Source of the DNA: Flexithrix dorotheae DSM 6795
Lineage (GTDB): Bacteria > Bacteroidota > Bacteroidia > Cytophagales > Flammeovirgaceae
Reading direction: 5' to 3'
Assembly (NCBI RefSeq): GCF_000379765.1
Contig: NZ_KB903487.1
Span: 186,001-250,000 of the forward strand
DNA: 64,000 nt
Shown: positions 36,534-45,859 of the stretch, in pieces
How the letters are laid out: the number at the start of each line of letters is the position of its first letter
How positions within the stretch are numbered: position 1 is the first letter of the stretch
Notes under the pieces: generated by a model
Seen by the model: only the letters and a program-made list of their open reading frames with translations
Databases searched by the model: none
What the model was told of the DNA's origin: nothing
Translations under genes and position numbers: made by a program

Positions 36534-37277
36534 TTAATTGTTGATCTGTAAATTCACAATTTCCGGATCGGGTGTAAGTCTTTCTTTGGTAATACCTTTT
36601 TCCGGATAATCAATATTATTTAAAACATAACGCATGGCTTCCAGTCTTGCTTTGTCCCTGTCATTTCCCTTTATCACTACCCACGGGCTCAAAGATGTGC
36701 CTGTTTTCTCAAACATCGCTTCTTTATATTTCGTGAATTCGTGCCACTTAAGCTGAGCCTGCATATCCACGGTACTCAATTTCCATTGTTTTAAAGGGTC
36801 AACTTTCCTGTTTTCCAGCCGGCTTTTTTGTTCATCCACATCAATAGAAAACCAGAATTTGATGAGAATAATCCCATCATTGATCAACATTTCTTCTAAA
36901 GCCACTACTTGTTTTAAAAATTCCCGGTACTGCTCTTTAGAGCAAAAACCCATTACTGGTTCCACTACAGCACGGTTATACCAGCTTCTGTCAAAAAAAA
37001 CTATCTGGCCCGGATCCGGCAATTCCTTGATATACCGCTGGAAATACCATTGTCCCATTTCTGTTTCAGTTGGCTTGGGCTTGGCTACCACCCGGTATCC
37101 CCTGGGATTAATAAATCTAACAAATCTCATAATGGCACCCCCTTTTCCTGCCGTATCCCGTCCTTCAAAAATGATTGCAATTCTTTTATTATTTTCCATC
37201 ACCCACCGCTGCATACTTACCATTTCAGTTTGCAAATTGATATAAACCGGATCAGTTTCTAATGAATGAAAAGCCAT
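36534..37277 (-). CDS. ppk2: polyphosphate kinase 2
   Basis: Transfers phosphate between polyphosphate and nucleotides, usually regenerating GTP or ATP from the diphosphate. The Walker A loop GRDTAGKGG is at 39-47 and the Walker B/lid motif begins at Asp96 (FFDRSWYNRAVVEPVMGFC). The PKPTETEMGQWYFQRYIKELP segment is also typical. At 247 residues it is a single-domain class I-like PPK2. It stands alone and no ppk1 or exopolyphosphatase is nearby. Confidence 0.93.
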   Translation of the reverse strand: MAFHSLETDPVYINLQTEMVSMQRWVMENNKRIAIIFEGRDTAGKGGAIMRFVRFINPRGYRVVAKPKPTETEMGQWYFQRYIKELPDPGQIVFFDRSWYNRAVVEPVMGFCSKEQYREFLKQVVALEEMLINDGIILIKFWFSIDVDEQKSRLENRKVDPLKQWKLSTVDMQAQLKWHEFTKYKEAMFEKTGTSLSPWVVIKGNDRDKARLEAMRYVLNNIDYPEKGITKERLTPDPEIVNLQINN

Positions 37278-37328
37278 AGTATAAAGGTTAAAATATTAAT
37301 GTTTTTGGGTAAAAATAGAATTAGGATT

Positions 37329-40049
37329 TTAAAGTGAAAATATAACTTTTTCCAGCTTTCCATTTAAATATCTATAGAAAAAGAAAATATTTTCAGCTTC
37401 TGTATTTTGGATGATAAATTCATTTTCCGAAATAAAAGGTTGAGTATTTAATTTCCTCCCCTCAAGAGAATAAATGTTAGTGGAAGCACTTTTTTGGTCA
37501 AATACTGAAATAAATGTATTAAATCCGAAACTATAATAATTTACAATTTTTGGGAGGTTATTTTCTAGAGGTATTCGGGATAAAAATTGTCCTTCGTTGT
37601 TTAATAAATTTAAACTTTTCCCCTCTTTTTGAGTAATAATCCAATCTTTTCTCAAATGCTTATCCACACAAATTTTGGTGCTTGTACCAGAAGAATACCG
37701 CCTAATCTGATTTCTGGAAATTATTTTTCCCTCCAGGCTTACCAAAATAATTTCACCTGTATTGGTGAGCAACCTGATAAATGATTCGGAGGAGTTTTCG
37801 CCCATCGTGATGACAGGAGGATTTTCAATAAAACTATTAAACTGAAGGGGAAATCCCGGAAATGCTTTCCCGTTTAGATCCAGAATGTTTAATTCTCCAT
37901 TTTTAAGCAGAAAAACCAAACCCTGTTTATTTCCCATTTTTATACTTACCGGAACAGCTCCAAGCGGATTCCTTAACTTTCGGGGCTCCCATTTTGAGAG
38001 TTTTTCTCCATTTTGGTTGAGGATAAAAACGTTCCCATATTGATCAGAAAGAAGAAACCCGTACTTATTGGGTGGAGGCAGTGGAATGAGCGCAAATTTA
38101 TCGATCAAAAAATAAGACGGAAGAAAAACCGGAAAGGGTGAAATGTACTTTCCTGCAGTATCCACCAGGTTTACTTTGCTGCCAGAGGCAAAGGCAAAAT
38201 GCGCACCAGTGCCCAAATCGTATCGGTTTTTATTCAATTGATAAATTTCATTAGAAAAAGGCCTCCATAAAGGAATTTCCCACTGCTTTTTTCCTTCCCT
38301 TATAAAATTGATGTTAAAACGGTTGTCCTGAAAAATGAACCAGGAATTTTCCTTTCCGGTTGGGAAATCAATTATTCTTGAAATGATTTTTTTATTAAAC
38401 CTTAGGACGGTGTCGGTAGCTAATAATTTTCCAGTGCTGGTATTTTCTTCATCATTGTCGAATTGAAAACTCCCGTTTACTTCCAGCCATTCTCTTTTGG
38501 CCACCACCTGGCCTGAAAGGGCCATCACTGGAAATCGAATTTCAGAAAGAAAGTCAGGGAAATTTATGGCATTGCTCATAAATCCGGTGCTATTTTTTTT
38601 GGAAAGCATTTTTAAATCAATACCAAAAGTACTGTTTACCTCTTCCCGAAGAACTTCTGGTACATTTTCGCCTTGGCTATTTTCTACCTGTATCAGACGT
38701 TGCAAAAAATTTTGGTCACTGGAGATAACCAGATAATCCTGGTAAAAAGTACAAAAGGAGTAGCTAAAACCGGTGAAAAAACTTCCGAAAAGATGCTTGG
38801 GGAAATCCGGAATGTTCAGTTTATAGATTTCCTTTTTCTGAAAGATGCTCCAATCCTGAATGAGCCTAAGTGCTTTATTTGCACGAATAAAAGCTGTTTT
38901 TTCAGTTTGTTTCTGGTCCGCTAATTTTAAAAACAGGGCTGAGTTTCCCGTCACATCCTGGAAATTGGGGAAAAGTACAAAAGTCATTTCAGTAGAAAAG
39001 AATTCTAAAAATTTCTCCTTATCCAAAATTTCTCCTTTTCCATTTTTTAGCTCTGATTGAACGGTAATTTCCCTGTCCTTTAATTTGGAATGAAATTGTT
39101 CAAAATCATCAATCCCAAAATTGAAAACCATGGTAGGGTTGTGCTTATCAAATAGGGGAAGAAAATCCTGTTTCAAATTATTACTGGTAAACTGAAAAAG
39201 GTTTTTTTCTTTAGAAAATTGAGCCGAAAGAATTCCAGAAGTCTTAATCTTTTCAGGTGTGATTTGAAAATTTAATCCAACAATATCCTGGAAATGGAAA
39301 AGAGGCTGAAGGATTGAAGTTAATTTATCTTGTTGGAGTGATGATAATAGTTGAGTAATTCCATCAATATGAAAGTAGCAAGCGAAATCAGCCTTTTCGT
39401 CCGTTTCAAAAGCTTTTCTCTTAAATTTTGAAAATATTTTTCCCCCCTTTCCTCCATCTTCTTCTCTTATAATTTCGTCAATTAATAAAGAAGAGGAACT
39501 GAGAATAAAATAATTTTTAAATCTGGTAGTGGCTAATGCTATTTCCCCATTTTTATTCCTGTATTCTGAAATGCGATTGGCTTTATAGTTCCGTTCAAAT
39601 TTCTTTTTTGAATTAAAATGTGGCGAAAGGAATTGATTGAAAATAGAATCCTCAGCGGGGAAAGGTAGATAGAAAACATAATCAATCTTTTTTTTGTGAA
39701 TTTGATGAAAGGAAACCAGGAAAGATTCACTTTCGGCTTCTTCCTTTAATATGGGATATTCTTGAAATAAACTGTCCAAAACCCGGACTTGATTTTTTGC
39801 ATTTCCTGCAACAAATTTATTTTCGTAATTTTTATCCTGATTTAATTTGGTAATCAGTCTGGGAAAGTTTTCAGATTCTATAACCACCAATGTCTGGTCG
39901 GGAATCAATTGCCAGGGATTTTGATAAAAAGTATTTTTCCATAACAAAAAAAGCAGATGGACGATTAAATAACCACCCACAAGTACTCCAAAGATGTAGA
40001 GTTGTTTTTTTTGTTTCGTGCTTAAATCTGATAATTTTTTTAATGGCAT
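37329..40049 (-). CDS. large membrane-anchored protein, DUF3352-like with C-terminal propeller
   Basis: A 906-residue protein of uncertain role. One helix near the N-terminus (about 17-37, LYIFGVLVGGYLIVHLLFLL) anchors it, with most of the chain outside. Residues about 45-520 alternate strands and helices (TLVVIESENFPRLITKL and later) in a manner reminiscent of DUF3352 proteins. From about 600, repeating segments such as LLSDQYGNVFILNQNGEKLSKW and LLKNGELNILDLNGKAFPGFP look like blades of a beta-propeller. The codon for Met1 lies among AT-rich DNA without a visible ribosome site. No partner gene is adjacent. Confidence 0.7.
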   Translation of the reverse strand: MPLKKLSDLSTKQKKQLYIFGVLVGGYLIVHLLFLLWKNTFYQNPWQLIPDQTLVVIESENFPRLITKLNQDKNYENKFVAGNAKNQVRVLDSLFQEYPILKEEAESESFLVSFHQIHKKKIDYVFYLPFPAEDSIFNQFLSPHFNSKKKFERNYKANRISEYRNKNGEIALATTRFKNYFILSSSSLLIDEIIREEDGGKGGKIFSKFKRKAFETDEKADFACYFHIDGITQLLSSLQQDKLTSILQPLFHFQDIVGLNFQITPEKIKTSGILSAQFSKEKNLFQFTSNNLKQDFLPLFDKHNPTMVFNFGIDDFEQFHSKLKDREITVQSELKNGKGEILDKEKFLEFFSTEMTFVLFPNFQDVTGNSALFLKLADQKQTEKTAFIRANKALRLIQDWSIFQKKEIYKLNIPDFPKHLFGSFFTGFSYSFCTFYQDYLVISSDQNFLQRLIQVENSQGENVPEVLREEVNSTFGIDLKMLSKKNSTGFMSNAINFPDFLSEIRFPVMALSGQVVAKREWLEVNGSFQFDNDEENTSTGKLLATDTVLRFNKKIISRIIDFPTGKENSWFIFQDNRFNINFIREGKKQWEIPLWRPFSNEIYQLNKNRYDLGTGAHFAFASGSKVNLVDTAGKYISPFPVFLPSYFLIDKFALIPLPPPNKYGFLLSDQYGNVFILNQNGEKLSKWEPRKLRNPLGAVPVSIKMGNKQGLVFLLKNGELNILDLNGKAFPGFPLQFNSFIENPPVITMGENSSESFIRLLTNTGEIILVSLEGKIISRNQIRRYSSGTSTKICVDKHLRKDWIITQKEGKSLNLLNNEGQFLSRIPLENNLPKIVNYYSFGFNTFISVFDQKSASTNIYSLEGRKLNTQPFISENEFIIQNTEAENIFFFYRYLNGKLEKVIFSL

Positions 40050-40147
40050 AAGCTGGGAAAAATGGAGGTTTGAAGGTAATTAACTAAGCATTAAAATAAA
40101 ATAAAAGCGGTTCAAGAACCTATTATCTTATAGAAAACATATTTTTT

Positions 40148-40294
40148 ATGCTATCAAAAAAAAGGAAGCCAGTAGTTCCAGAAGATGAAAAAAAGGGGAA
40201 TGAGAAAGAAAAAAAAGCCAAAAAAGTGGCCGAGGCTAAAGGAAGCATCACCGATTTTTTGGATGATTTTGACAGATTATTGGGTTGCGGGTAA
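40148..40294 (+). CDS. small lysine-rich protein (48 residues)
   Basis: An ATG-initiated frame of 49 codons encodes a soluble, very charged peptide. It begins LSKKRKPVVPEDEKK, runs through an alternating Lys/Glu/Ala helix, and ends SITDFLDDFDRLLGCG. The amphipathic acidic C-terminus after a basic helix is not expected of random sequence. The gene lies between the 906-residue protein gene and a sigma factor gene, divergent from the former. An opposite-strand 75-codon frame here is a shadow. No family was recognised. Confidence 0.5.
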   Translation: MLSKKRKPVVPEDEKKGNEKEKKAKKVAEAKGSITDFLDDFDRLLGCG

Positions 40295-40473
40295 ATTTTT
40301 TTTCGGGCAGATGTAATTTTTCCGGAAGACTTGCGACAAACCAAATTCAAAAATATTACTGGGATTGCTCTAAATTATGGAATTAAGAAAAATTACTAAT
40401 TTACCAATCTCCAAAAATTAAATTATATACAAAAATCTGGCATTTTTATATACTAAATTTTTCTGTTTAAGCT

Positions 40474-40989
40474 GTGACATCTCCTCAATTAGAACAAAAA
40501 TTTACATCGGTAATCACCAAGCACCAGGGTATCATCCATAAGGTGTGTGGGATGTATTGCCATCATCCTGAGGAAAGAAAGGATCTTTTTCAGGAAATCA
40601 TCAGCCAATTATGGCGATCATTTCCATCCTTCAGAGGAGATTCCATGGTGTCCACCTGGATGTACAGAGTGGCCCTGAATACAGCTATATCCAGCTTTAG
40701 GAAGGAGAGCAAAAGAAAGGATAAGGAAAGTATAAACGAACGAATTTTCCAGATTCCCATATCAAAACCAAATGAAGACAAAGAAGAGAAATTAAAATAT
40801 TTGTATAAAGCTATTGGGCTTTTATCTAAAGTAGAAAAAGCCATCATTATGCTTTATCTGGAAGAACACAGCTATGAGGAAATTGCCCAGATTACGGGTA
40901 TTACAAAAACCAATGTAGGGGTGAAAATCAATAGGATTAAATCAAAATTACAGCGGATTTTAAAACCAATGTACGATGAACTTAGATGA
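40474..40989 (+). CDS. ECF-type RNA polymerase sigma factor (second locus)
   Basis: A 171-residue ECF factor starting at GTG. Region 2 covers about 20-85 (IIHKVCGMYCHHPEERKDLFQEIISQLWRSF, then STWMYRVALNTAISSF). Region 4 covers about 110-165 (LSKVEKAIIMLYLEEHSYEEIAQITGI, then KTNVGVKINRIKSKL). The Cys-His pattern CGMYCHHPEE in region 2.1 is a mild oddity. The next gene starts 14 bp inside its 3' end, so the two are translationally coupled and the partner is probably its regulator. Confidence 0.92.
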   Translation: MTSPQLEQKFTSVITKHQGIIHKVCGMYCHHPEERKDLFQEIISQLWRSFPSFRGDSMVSTWMYRVALNTAISSFRKESKRKDKESINERIFQIPISKPNEDKEEKLKYLYKAIGLLSKVEKAIIMLYLEEHSYEEIAQITGITKTNVGVKINRIKSKLQRILKPMYDELR

Positions 40990-41623
40990 ATTAAAAACAA
41001 CCTGGGCTGATTATACCAGTGAATTGGTCCATGAAAATGAAGTGGAGGAAGCACAAGTACAAGTGATGCTTTCCCACCAGCCACAATCTATTATTTCTAA
41101 AATTAATAAAAGCCTGCTTTTTGAGTTTAGCCTGCTTTTTATTTGCTCAGTGATATTTCTTTTTGTCATCAATCAATACCCGGAAAATCACTTTTTATTT
41201 AATTTTAGTCTGGTGATGTTAGGGGTTTGTGCCGTCTTTTCGGGGTTCTTTATTTACCAGTATAAAATCATAAATAACCTGGATTATGCGACCGAAAACC
41301 TTGCAGAAAGCCTGAAAAAAAGTATCAGTTCGCTGAATTCTTTTATTAAAATTTATTTTTACTCCAATGCCATTTTGGCGCCAATTGGTTTTTTTGTGGG
41401 AATGTTATTTAGTTATAATATTTTTCAGACAGAAGCTGAAGGGGAAAATGAGGGTTCTACTCCAGCCTTTTTCCCGGTGGATGAATATTTCATATTTTTA
41501 ATTCTTGTGGCTGTTTTGGTTTTTGTATTCTTCTTCTTTTTTACAAAAATTTATATCCACAAACTATATGGAGTCCATTTAAAATCATTAAAAGAATGTC
41601 TGGCTGAATTGGAATCAGCATAA
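40976..41623 (+). CDS. membrane protein coupled to sigma factor, putative anti-sigma
   Basis: A 215-residue protein overlapping the sigma gene by 14 bp. The cytoplasmic N-terminus of about 50 residues (MNLDELKTTWADYTSELVHENEVEEAQVQ) precedes two closely spaced membrane helices (about 53-95, FEFSLLFICSVIFLFVIN and the next). Two more hydrophobic segments lie at about 128-145 and 170-192. No zinc anti-sigma motif is present. The overlap with the sigma gene suggests it controls that factor. It ends at a strong bidirectional terminator. Confidence 0.7.
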   Translation: MNLDELKTTWADYTSELVHENEVEEAQVQVMLSHQPQSIISKINKSLLFEFSLLFICSVIFLFVINQYPENHFLFNFSLVMLGVCAVFSGFFIYQYKIINNLDYATENLAESLKKSISSLNSFIKIYFYSNAILAPIGFFVGMLFSYNIFQTEAEGENEGSTPAFFPVDEYFIFLILVAVLVFVFFFFFTKIYIHKLYGVHLKSLKECLAELESA

Positions 41624-41638
41624 AATTTTTAGTTGATA

Positions 41639-41679
41639 AAAAAAGAGTCACCTCCATTTTCCGGAGGTGACTCTTTTTT
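41639..41679. terminator. bidirectional terminator between sigma-linked gene and asd
   Basis: A perfect 15-bp stem pairs 41641-41655 (AAAAGAGTCACCTCC) with 41663-41677 around a 7-nt loop, with T runs on both strands. It separates convergent genes. Confidence 0.92.
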
Positions 41680-41699
41680 GTTCGGTTAATTCTGCAGGA

Positions 41700-42698
41700 T
41701 TATATCAAATTGCTTTTCACAAGATATTCAGCTATTTGAACCGCATTGGTAGCTGCTCCTTTTCTCAAGTTATCAGCCACAATCCACATATTAAGCGATT
41801 TTTCCTGAGTTTCATCTCTTCTCAATCTACCCACAAATGTTTCATTTCTATTATGTGCATTAATCGGCATTGGATAAACCAGATTCTTCACATCATCTTC
41901 TACTACTATTCCTTCCGTATTTTCCAGGATAGCTCTTACCTCAGCAAGGTCAAACTCGTTTTCAAATTCCAGATTCACAGATTCTGAGTGGCCACCCATG
42001 GTTGGGATTCTAACTGCAGTGGCAGTGACTTTCACACTTTCATCCTCAAGAATTTTTACCGTTTCCTTCACCATTTTCATTTCCTCTTTGGTATAACCAT
42101 TTTCCTGGAATACATCAATATGAGGCAATACATTCATATCTATTCGGTAAGGATAAGCCATTTCCTCTTTAGTTAATGTCTTTCCTGCTCTTTCTGCCAT
42201 CATCTGGTCAACCGCAGCTTTTCCGGTTCCTGTTACTGACTGATATGTAGAAACTACTACTCTTTTAATTTTATATTTATCGTGAAGCGGAGCAATAGCC
42301 AATACCATTTGGATGGTAGAACAATTCGGATTGGCAATAATTTTATCTTCTTTAGTTAATACCCTGGCATTTATTTCAGGCACTACCAATTTCTTGGAGG
42401 GATCCATTCTCCAGGCTGAAGAATTATCCACCACAGTAATACCCGCTTCTGCAAACTTGGGGGCATATTCCAAAGAGGTGCCTCCTCCTGCGGAGAAAAT
42501 TGCAATCTGGGGCTTGGCAGCGATAGCATCCTCCATGCTGATGACCTTATATGTCTTCCCGTCAAATTCAATTTCTTTTCCAACAGACCTGCTGGAAGCG
42601 ACCATTAATAATTCTGTGTAAGGAAAGTTTCTTTCTTTTAAAACTTTCAACATCTGGCCACCAACTAAACCTGTGGCCCCTACGATTGCAACTTTCAT
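41700..42698 (-). CDS. asd: aspartate-semialdehyde dehydrogenase
   Basis: Reduces aspartyl phosphate to aspartate semialdehyde, the branch point to lysine, diaminopimelate, threonine and methionine. The NADP-binding loop is VGATGLVG at 6-13. Catalytic Cys126 lies in NPNCSTIQ and the base histidine in MGGHSESV. DNSSAWRMD and STYQSVTGTGKAA are also standard. At 332 residues it is the typical Gram-negative/Bacteroidota form. It lies just downstream of the E2 gene on the same strand but behind that gene's terminator. Confidence 0.96.
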   Translation of the reverse strand: MKVAIVGATGLVGGQMLKVLKERNFPYTELLMVASSRSVGKEIEFDGKTYKVISMEDAIAAKPQIAIFSAGGGTSLEYAPKFAEAGITVVDNSSAWRMDPSKKLVVPEINARVLTKEDKIIANPNCSTIQMVLAIAPLHDKYKIKRVVVSTYQSVTGTGKAAVDQMMAERAGKTLTKEEMAYPYRIDMNVLPHIDVFQENGYTKEEMKMVKETVKILEDESVKVTATAVRIPTMGGHSESVNLEFENEFDLAEVRAILENTEGIVVEDDVKNLVYPMPINAHNRNETFVGRLRRDETQEKSLNMWIVADNLRKGAATNAVQIAEYLVKSNLI

Positions 42699-42770
42699 TT
42701 GCTTTTAAAATTTAAATTAAAGTAAGTGACTTTTGGTAATATTTTAATTTCTGGTACTTTAGGTATAAAA

Positions 42771-42801
42771 AAAGAGCCATTCCGGTAAGAATGGCTCTTA
42801 G
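42771..42801 (-). terminator. intrinsic terminator of pdhC
   Basis: AAGAGCCATTC at 42773-42783 pairs with GAATGGCTCTT at 42790-42800 around a 6-nt loop. On the minus strand a run of seven T follows. It lies 15 nt after the pdhC stop. Confidence 0.88.
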
Positions 42802-42815
42802 TAATTTATTTATCT

Positions 42816-44456
42816 TTAAACTAAGATTCTTACCGGATCTTCCAGTAACTGTTTAAGGGTTTGTAAGAATGCAGAACCAATGGCACCATCCACTACTCTG
42901 TGATCGCACGACAAGGTTACCTTCATTACATTACCTATCTTAATTTCACCGTCTTTTACCACTGGGGTTTGTTTAATTCCTCCCACTGCCAAAATACACG
43001 CATCTGGTGGATTAACAATAGCCGTAAATTCTTCGATACCGAACATTCCAAGATTGGAAATGGTAAATGTATTTCCTTCCCAATCAGAGGGCTGCAATTT
43101 TTTCTCTTTGGCTTTTCCTCCAAGATCTTTTACCTCGGCAGAAATTTGTGAAAGTGATTTTGCATCAGCAAATCTTACCACAGGAACCAAGAGCCCTTCA
43201 TCCACCGCTACAGCTACCCCAATATGGATATGGTTGTTGTATCGGATTTTATCTCCAAGCCATGAAGAGTTTATTTTTGGATGCTGACGGATAGAAGTAG
43301 CAACTGCTTTTATGACCAGATCATTAAAAGATATTTTCACTGGAGAAATTTCATTCATTCCCTTTCTGGCCTCAATTGCCTTGTCCATGTTAATTTCCAT
43401 GGTTAGGTAGAAATGAGGAGCAGTAAATTTGCTTTCAGCCAGTCGCTTGGAAATCGTTTTTCTCATTTGAGAAACTTTTTCCTCTGTATAGCTTTCCTCA
43501 CCTACAGGACCTGAAACTGCCGCAGCTGCAGAAGAAGTAGAGGCTGCCGGAGCCGCACTTGGCTGGTAATTTTCAACATCTTTTTTCACAATTCTTCCAT
43601 GATCGCCCGATCCTGAAATTTTGGAAATATCGTAACCTAAATCCTTAGCAAGTTTCTTAGCTAAAGGTGAAGCTTTAATTCTTCCTCCTTCTGCTGTGGT
43701 GGATGGAGTACTTTCCTGTGCCTGAGGTGTTGGAGCTACAGTTTTATCTGACGCTGCTTCTTTTTTAGGAGCAGGTGCTTTAGTTTTAGCATCAGAACCT
43801 CCACCAGTACCTTTTGCATTAAAGGCATCAATCAGTTTTTGGTAATCAGCTCCTTCTTCACCAATAATGGCAATAATACCATCTACTTCTACTGCATTTC
43901 CAGCTTCAACAGCCAGGTACAATACCGTTCCATCAGTATAATTTTCAAGTTCCATAGTGGCTTTGTCAGTTTCCACCTCAGCCAGAATATCACCTGATTC
44001 TACCTTATCGCCAACTTTTACCAACCAGGAAGCTACTGTTCCTTCCTGCATGGTATCACTCATTTTGGGCATGGTAATTAATTCGGCAGGAATAGAAGAA
44101 GTATCTATGGCAGGCGCTGAAGCAGCTTCCTCTGTAGGGGCTGATACCTCCTCAGCAGGGGCTTCAGTAGCTCCATTGGAAGAAGAACCTTCATTTAATA
44201 ATGCTTTATAATCTTCTCCTTCCTCACCAATTACAGCGATAATTCCATCAACAGGAACTGCGTTTTTTTCCTCCACACCAATATATAAGATCGTTCCATC
44301 AGTGTAATTTTCCAATTCCATGGTAGCCTTGTCAGTTTCTACTTCTGCAAGAACATCCCCTGATTGTACTTCATCCCCAACTTTTACTAGCCACGATGCA
44401 ATAACACCCTCTGTCATGGTATCACTCATCTTTGGCATTCTGATTACTTCAGCCAT
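42816..44456 (-). CDS. pdhC: dihydrolipoamide acetyltransferase (pyruvate dehydrogenase E2)
   Basis: Core of the pyruvate dehydrogenase complex, passing acetyl groups from E1 to coenzyme A. Two lipoyl domains carry Lys43 and Lys165 in identical EVETDKATMELEN contexts, separated by Ala/Glu/Pro linkers. An E1/E3-binding domain follows at about 258-298 (IKASPLAKKLAKDLGYDISK). The acetyltransferase domain ends with His519 in SCDHRVVDGA. At 546 residues it is the two-lipoyl form. No E1 or E3 gene is adjacent, so the complex is encoded at scattered loci. Confidence 0.95.
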   Translation of the reverse strand: MAEVIRMPKMSDTMTEGVIASWLVKVGDEVQSGDVLAEVETDKATMELENYTDGTILYIGVEEKNAVPVDGIIAVIGEEGEDYKALLNEGSSSNGATEAPAEEVSAPTEEAASAPAIDTSSIPAELITMPKMSDTMQEGTVASWLVKVGDKVESGDILAEVETDKATMELENYTDGTVLYLAVEAGNAVEVDGIIAIIGEEGADYQKLIDAFNAKGTGGGSDAKTKAPAPKKEAASDKTVAPTPQAQESTPSTTAEGGRIKASPLAKKLAKDLGYDISKISGSGDHGRIVKKDVENYQPSAAPAASTSSAAAAVSGPVGEESYTEEKVSQMRKTISKRLAESKFTAPHFYLTMEINMDKAIEARKGMNEISPVKISFNDLVIKAVATSIRQHPKINSSWLGDKIRYNNHIHIGVAVAVDEGLLVPVVRFADAKSLSQISAEVKDLGGKAKEKKLQPSDWEGNTFTISNLGMFGIEEFTAIVNPPDACILAVGGIKQTPVVKDGEIKIGNVMKVTLSCDHRVVDGAIGSAFLQTLKQLLEDPVRILV

Positions 44457-44898
44457 ATAATTAAATTAATTTTTATATCTAAATCAGTGAATTAATGCGA
44501 AAAATTAAATTTCCCAACTAAGTTTTAATAATGCTTGTCTTATATTATAAAATTAGCAATAAGATCAAGTAGTTTTTTCAGTTTATTGATTGTGTTGCGA
44601 ATTGGGATGTAAAAATAATAACCATTATTTATTTTTTACCTAAAAATTGAAAATTTGATGTGGATAGTGCCAAACAATGAACAAAAAAGCCTCTCTTCTA
44701 AAAATATATACCGCTAATGCGCTTTTTTAATTTGATGAAAATCCTGATTTGAGAGATTTTTTGTCTCCAAAACTAATTTTAATTTTTTAAAATAAGGGAA
44801 GGAAATAATCTCTAAGGAAAAGAATCAAAAGAATTTATCGAAGGATTCAGGTTTTTTCATTCCAGGTAGATTAGAAGAATGCTTTACCAGCACAATGT
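44457..44898. other. 442-bp divergent intergenic region
   Basis: This AT-rich stretch divides pdhC (minus) from the exported protein gene (plus). No gene or clear promoter motif was recognised. A Shine-Dalgarno-like AAAGGAG lies at 44915-44920, just before the chosen ATG of the next gene. Confidence 0.35.
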
Positions 44899-44925
44899 TT
44901 GCGTTTGATATTCAAAAGGAGAAGA

Positions 44926-45768
44926 ATGATATTTTTTAAAATAAAAACATTTTTTACTGTCATTATTTTTTTGAGTAGCTTCCTTAAGCTTTTGGCTCAT
45001 GATAATTCTGAACAATTTAAGGGCTTACCCGAAAATGGTGCTCCAAAATTTAACTTTTCGCACCAGTTCCGTTTGGGGTATTCTTTTTTTGAAGAGGATT
45101 ACACAAATGAACTCATCCTAAATAATTATTCCAATCCTTTATATAAAAGATTGGAAAATTTTGAACTAAAAAGAAAAAGGAAACCGAAACGAAAATATGA
45201 CTTTAGGTATATTGAAATAGGTGGTGGCCCAGCAGTTTGGCAGGAATCTCATGAAACCAAAATGGAAAACCAGCAAAAAGCATTTCATTTATTTGTAGAA
45301 TATGGTGATTTACAAAAACCTTTAAGTTATCAGGCTGGGCTAAATACCAGTGCGGGATTTATTCAGGATGGATATTTATTGGAACCCACCTACTATTTTG
45401 CCAACCTGAAATATACGCCTACACGATTATGGTATTTCTGGCCAGTCTGGTTTAATATATATGGAATTGCAGGAGCAACTTACTGGCAGGCTAATTTATC
45501 GAATGTAAACTTTGGCAATTTTCCCAGTTATGAAAATGCAATTGAAGAAAACAGTGGGCCTGGATTTCTGACGGGAGTAGGGGCTTCTGTAGAATGGCTA
45601 AATTTCTCCCTCATTACTCAATTCTCCTATTTTTTTGCTAAAGGGAAATTTGAGGGAGGGACTTTCGAAAAACAGGATGTTTATACAGGATCTGCCCAGG
45701 TAAATGTCATGTTAAGTTATCGGTTCTTTCTTAGTGGTTTTCAGTGGAAATGTCCTACTTATAAATAA
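44926..45768 (+). CDS. exported protein, possible outer-membrane barrel, unknown function
   Basis: The open frame reaches a TTG at 44899. The ATG at 44926 is preferred because AAAGGAG lies 6 nt upstream and a normal signal peptide follows (FFKIKTFFTVIIFLSSF, cleaved near LLAHD). The mature 255 residues alternate aromatic strands and polar turns (FRYIEIGGGPAVWQE, YGDLQKPLSYQAGLNTSAG, WYFWPVWFNIYGIAGATYW, VNVMLSYRFFLSGF). This suggests a small outer-membrane barrel. A basic patch KRKRKPKRKYDFR occurs near residue 80. It may pair with the lipoprotein gene 91 nt downstream. No family was recognised. Confidence 0.6.
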   Translation: MIFFKIKTFFTVIIFLSSFLKLLAHDNSEQFKGLPENGAPKFNFSHQFRLGYSFFEEDYTNELILNNYSNPLYKRLENFELKRKRKPKRKYDFRYIEIGGGPAVWQESHETKMENQQKAFHLFVEYGDLQKPLSYQAGLNTSAGFIQDGYLLEPTYYFANLKYTPTRLWYFWPVWFNIYGIAGATYWQANLSNVNFGNFPSYENAIEENSGPGFLTGVGASVEWLNFSLITQFSYFFAKGKFEGGTFEKQDVYTGSAQVNVMLSYRFFLSGFQWKCPTYK

Positions 45769-45859
45769 GAGTATTTTCGGTTGAAAAATTAAATTTTAAA
45801 CATGCTCTAAAGTGCTAAAAAGCCAACCAATTTTTTAATACTTAACCAGCACTCAAAAA

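Noticed and set aside
36859-37245. 128-codon plus-strand frame
   Set aside because: It lies entirely within ppk2 on the other strand, and the ppk2 motifs prove the minus frame.
40123-40350. 75-codon minus-strand frame
   Set aside because: It is antisense to the 48-residue plus-strand gene, and its Phe/Ser-rich sequence is what reverse-read lysine codons give.
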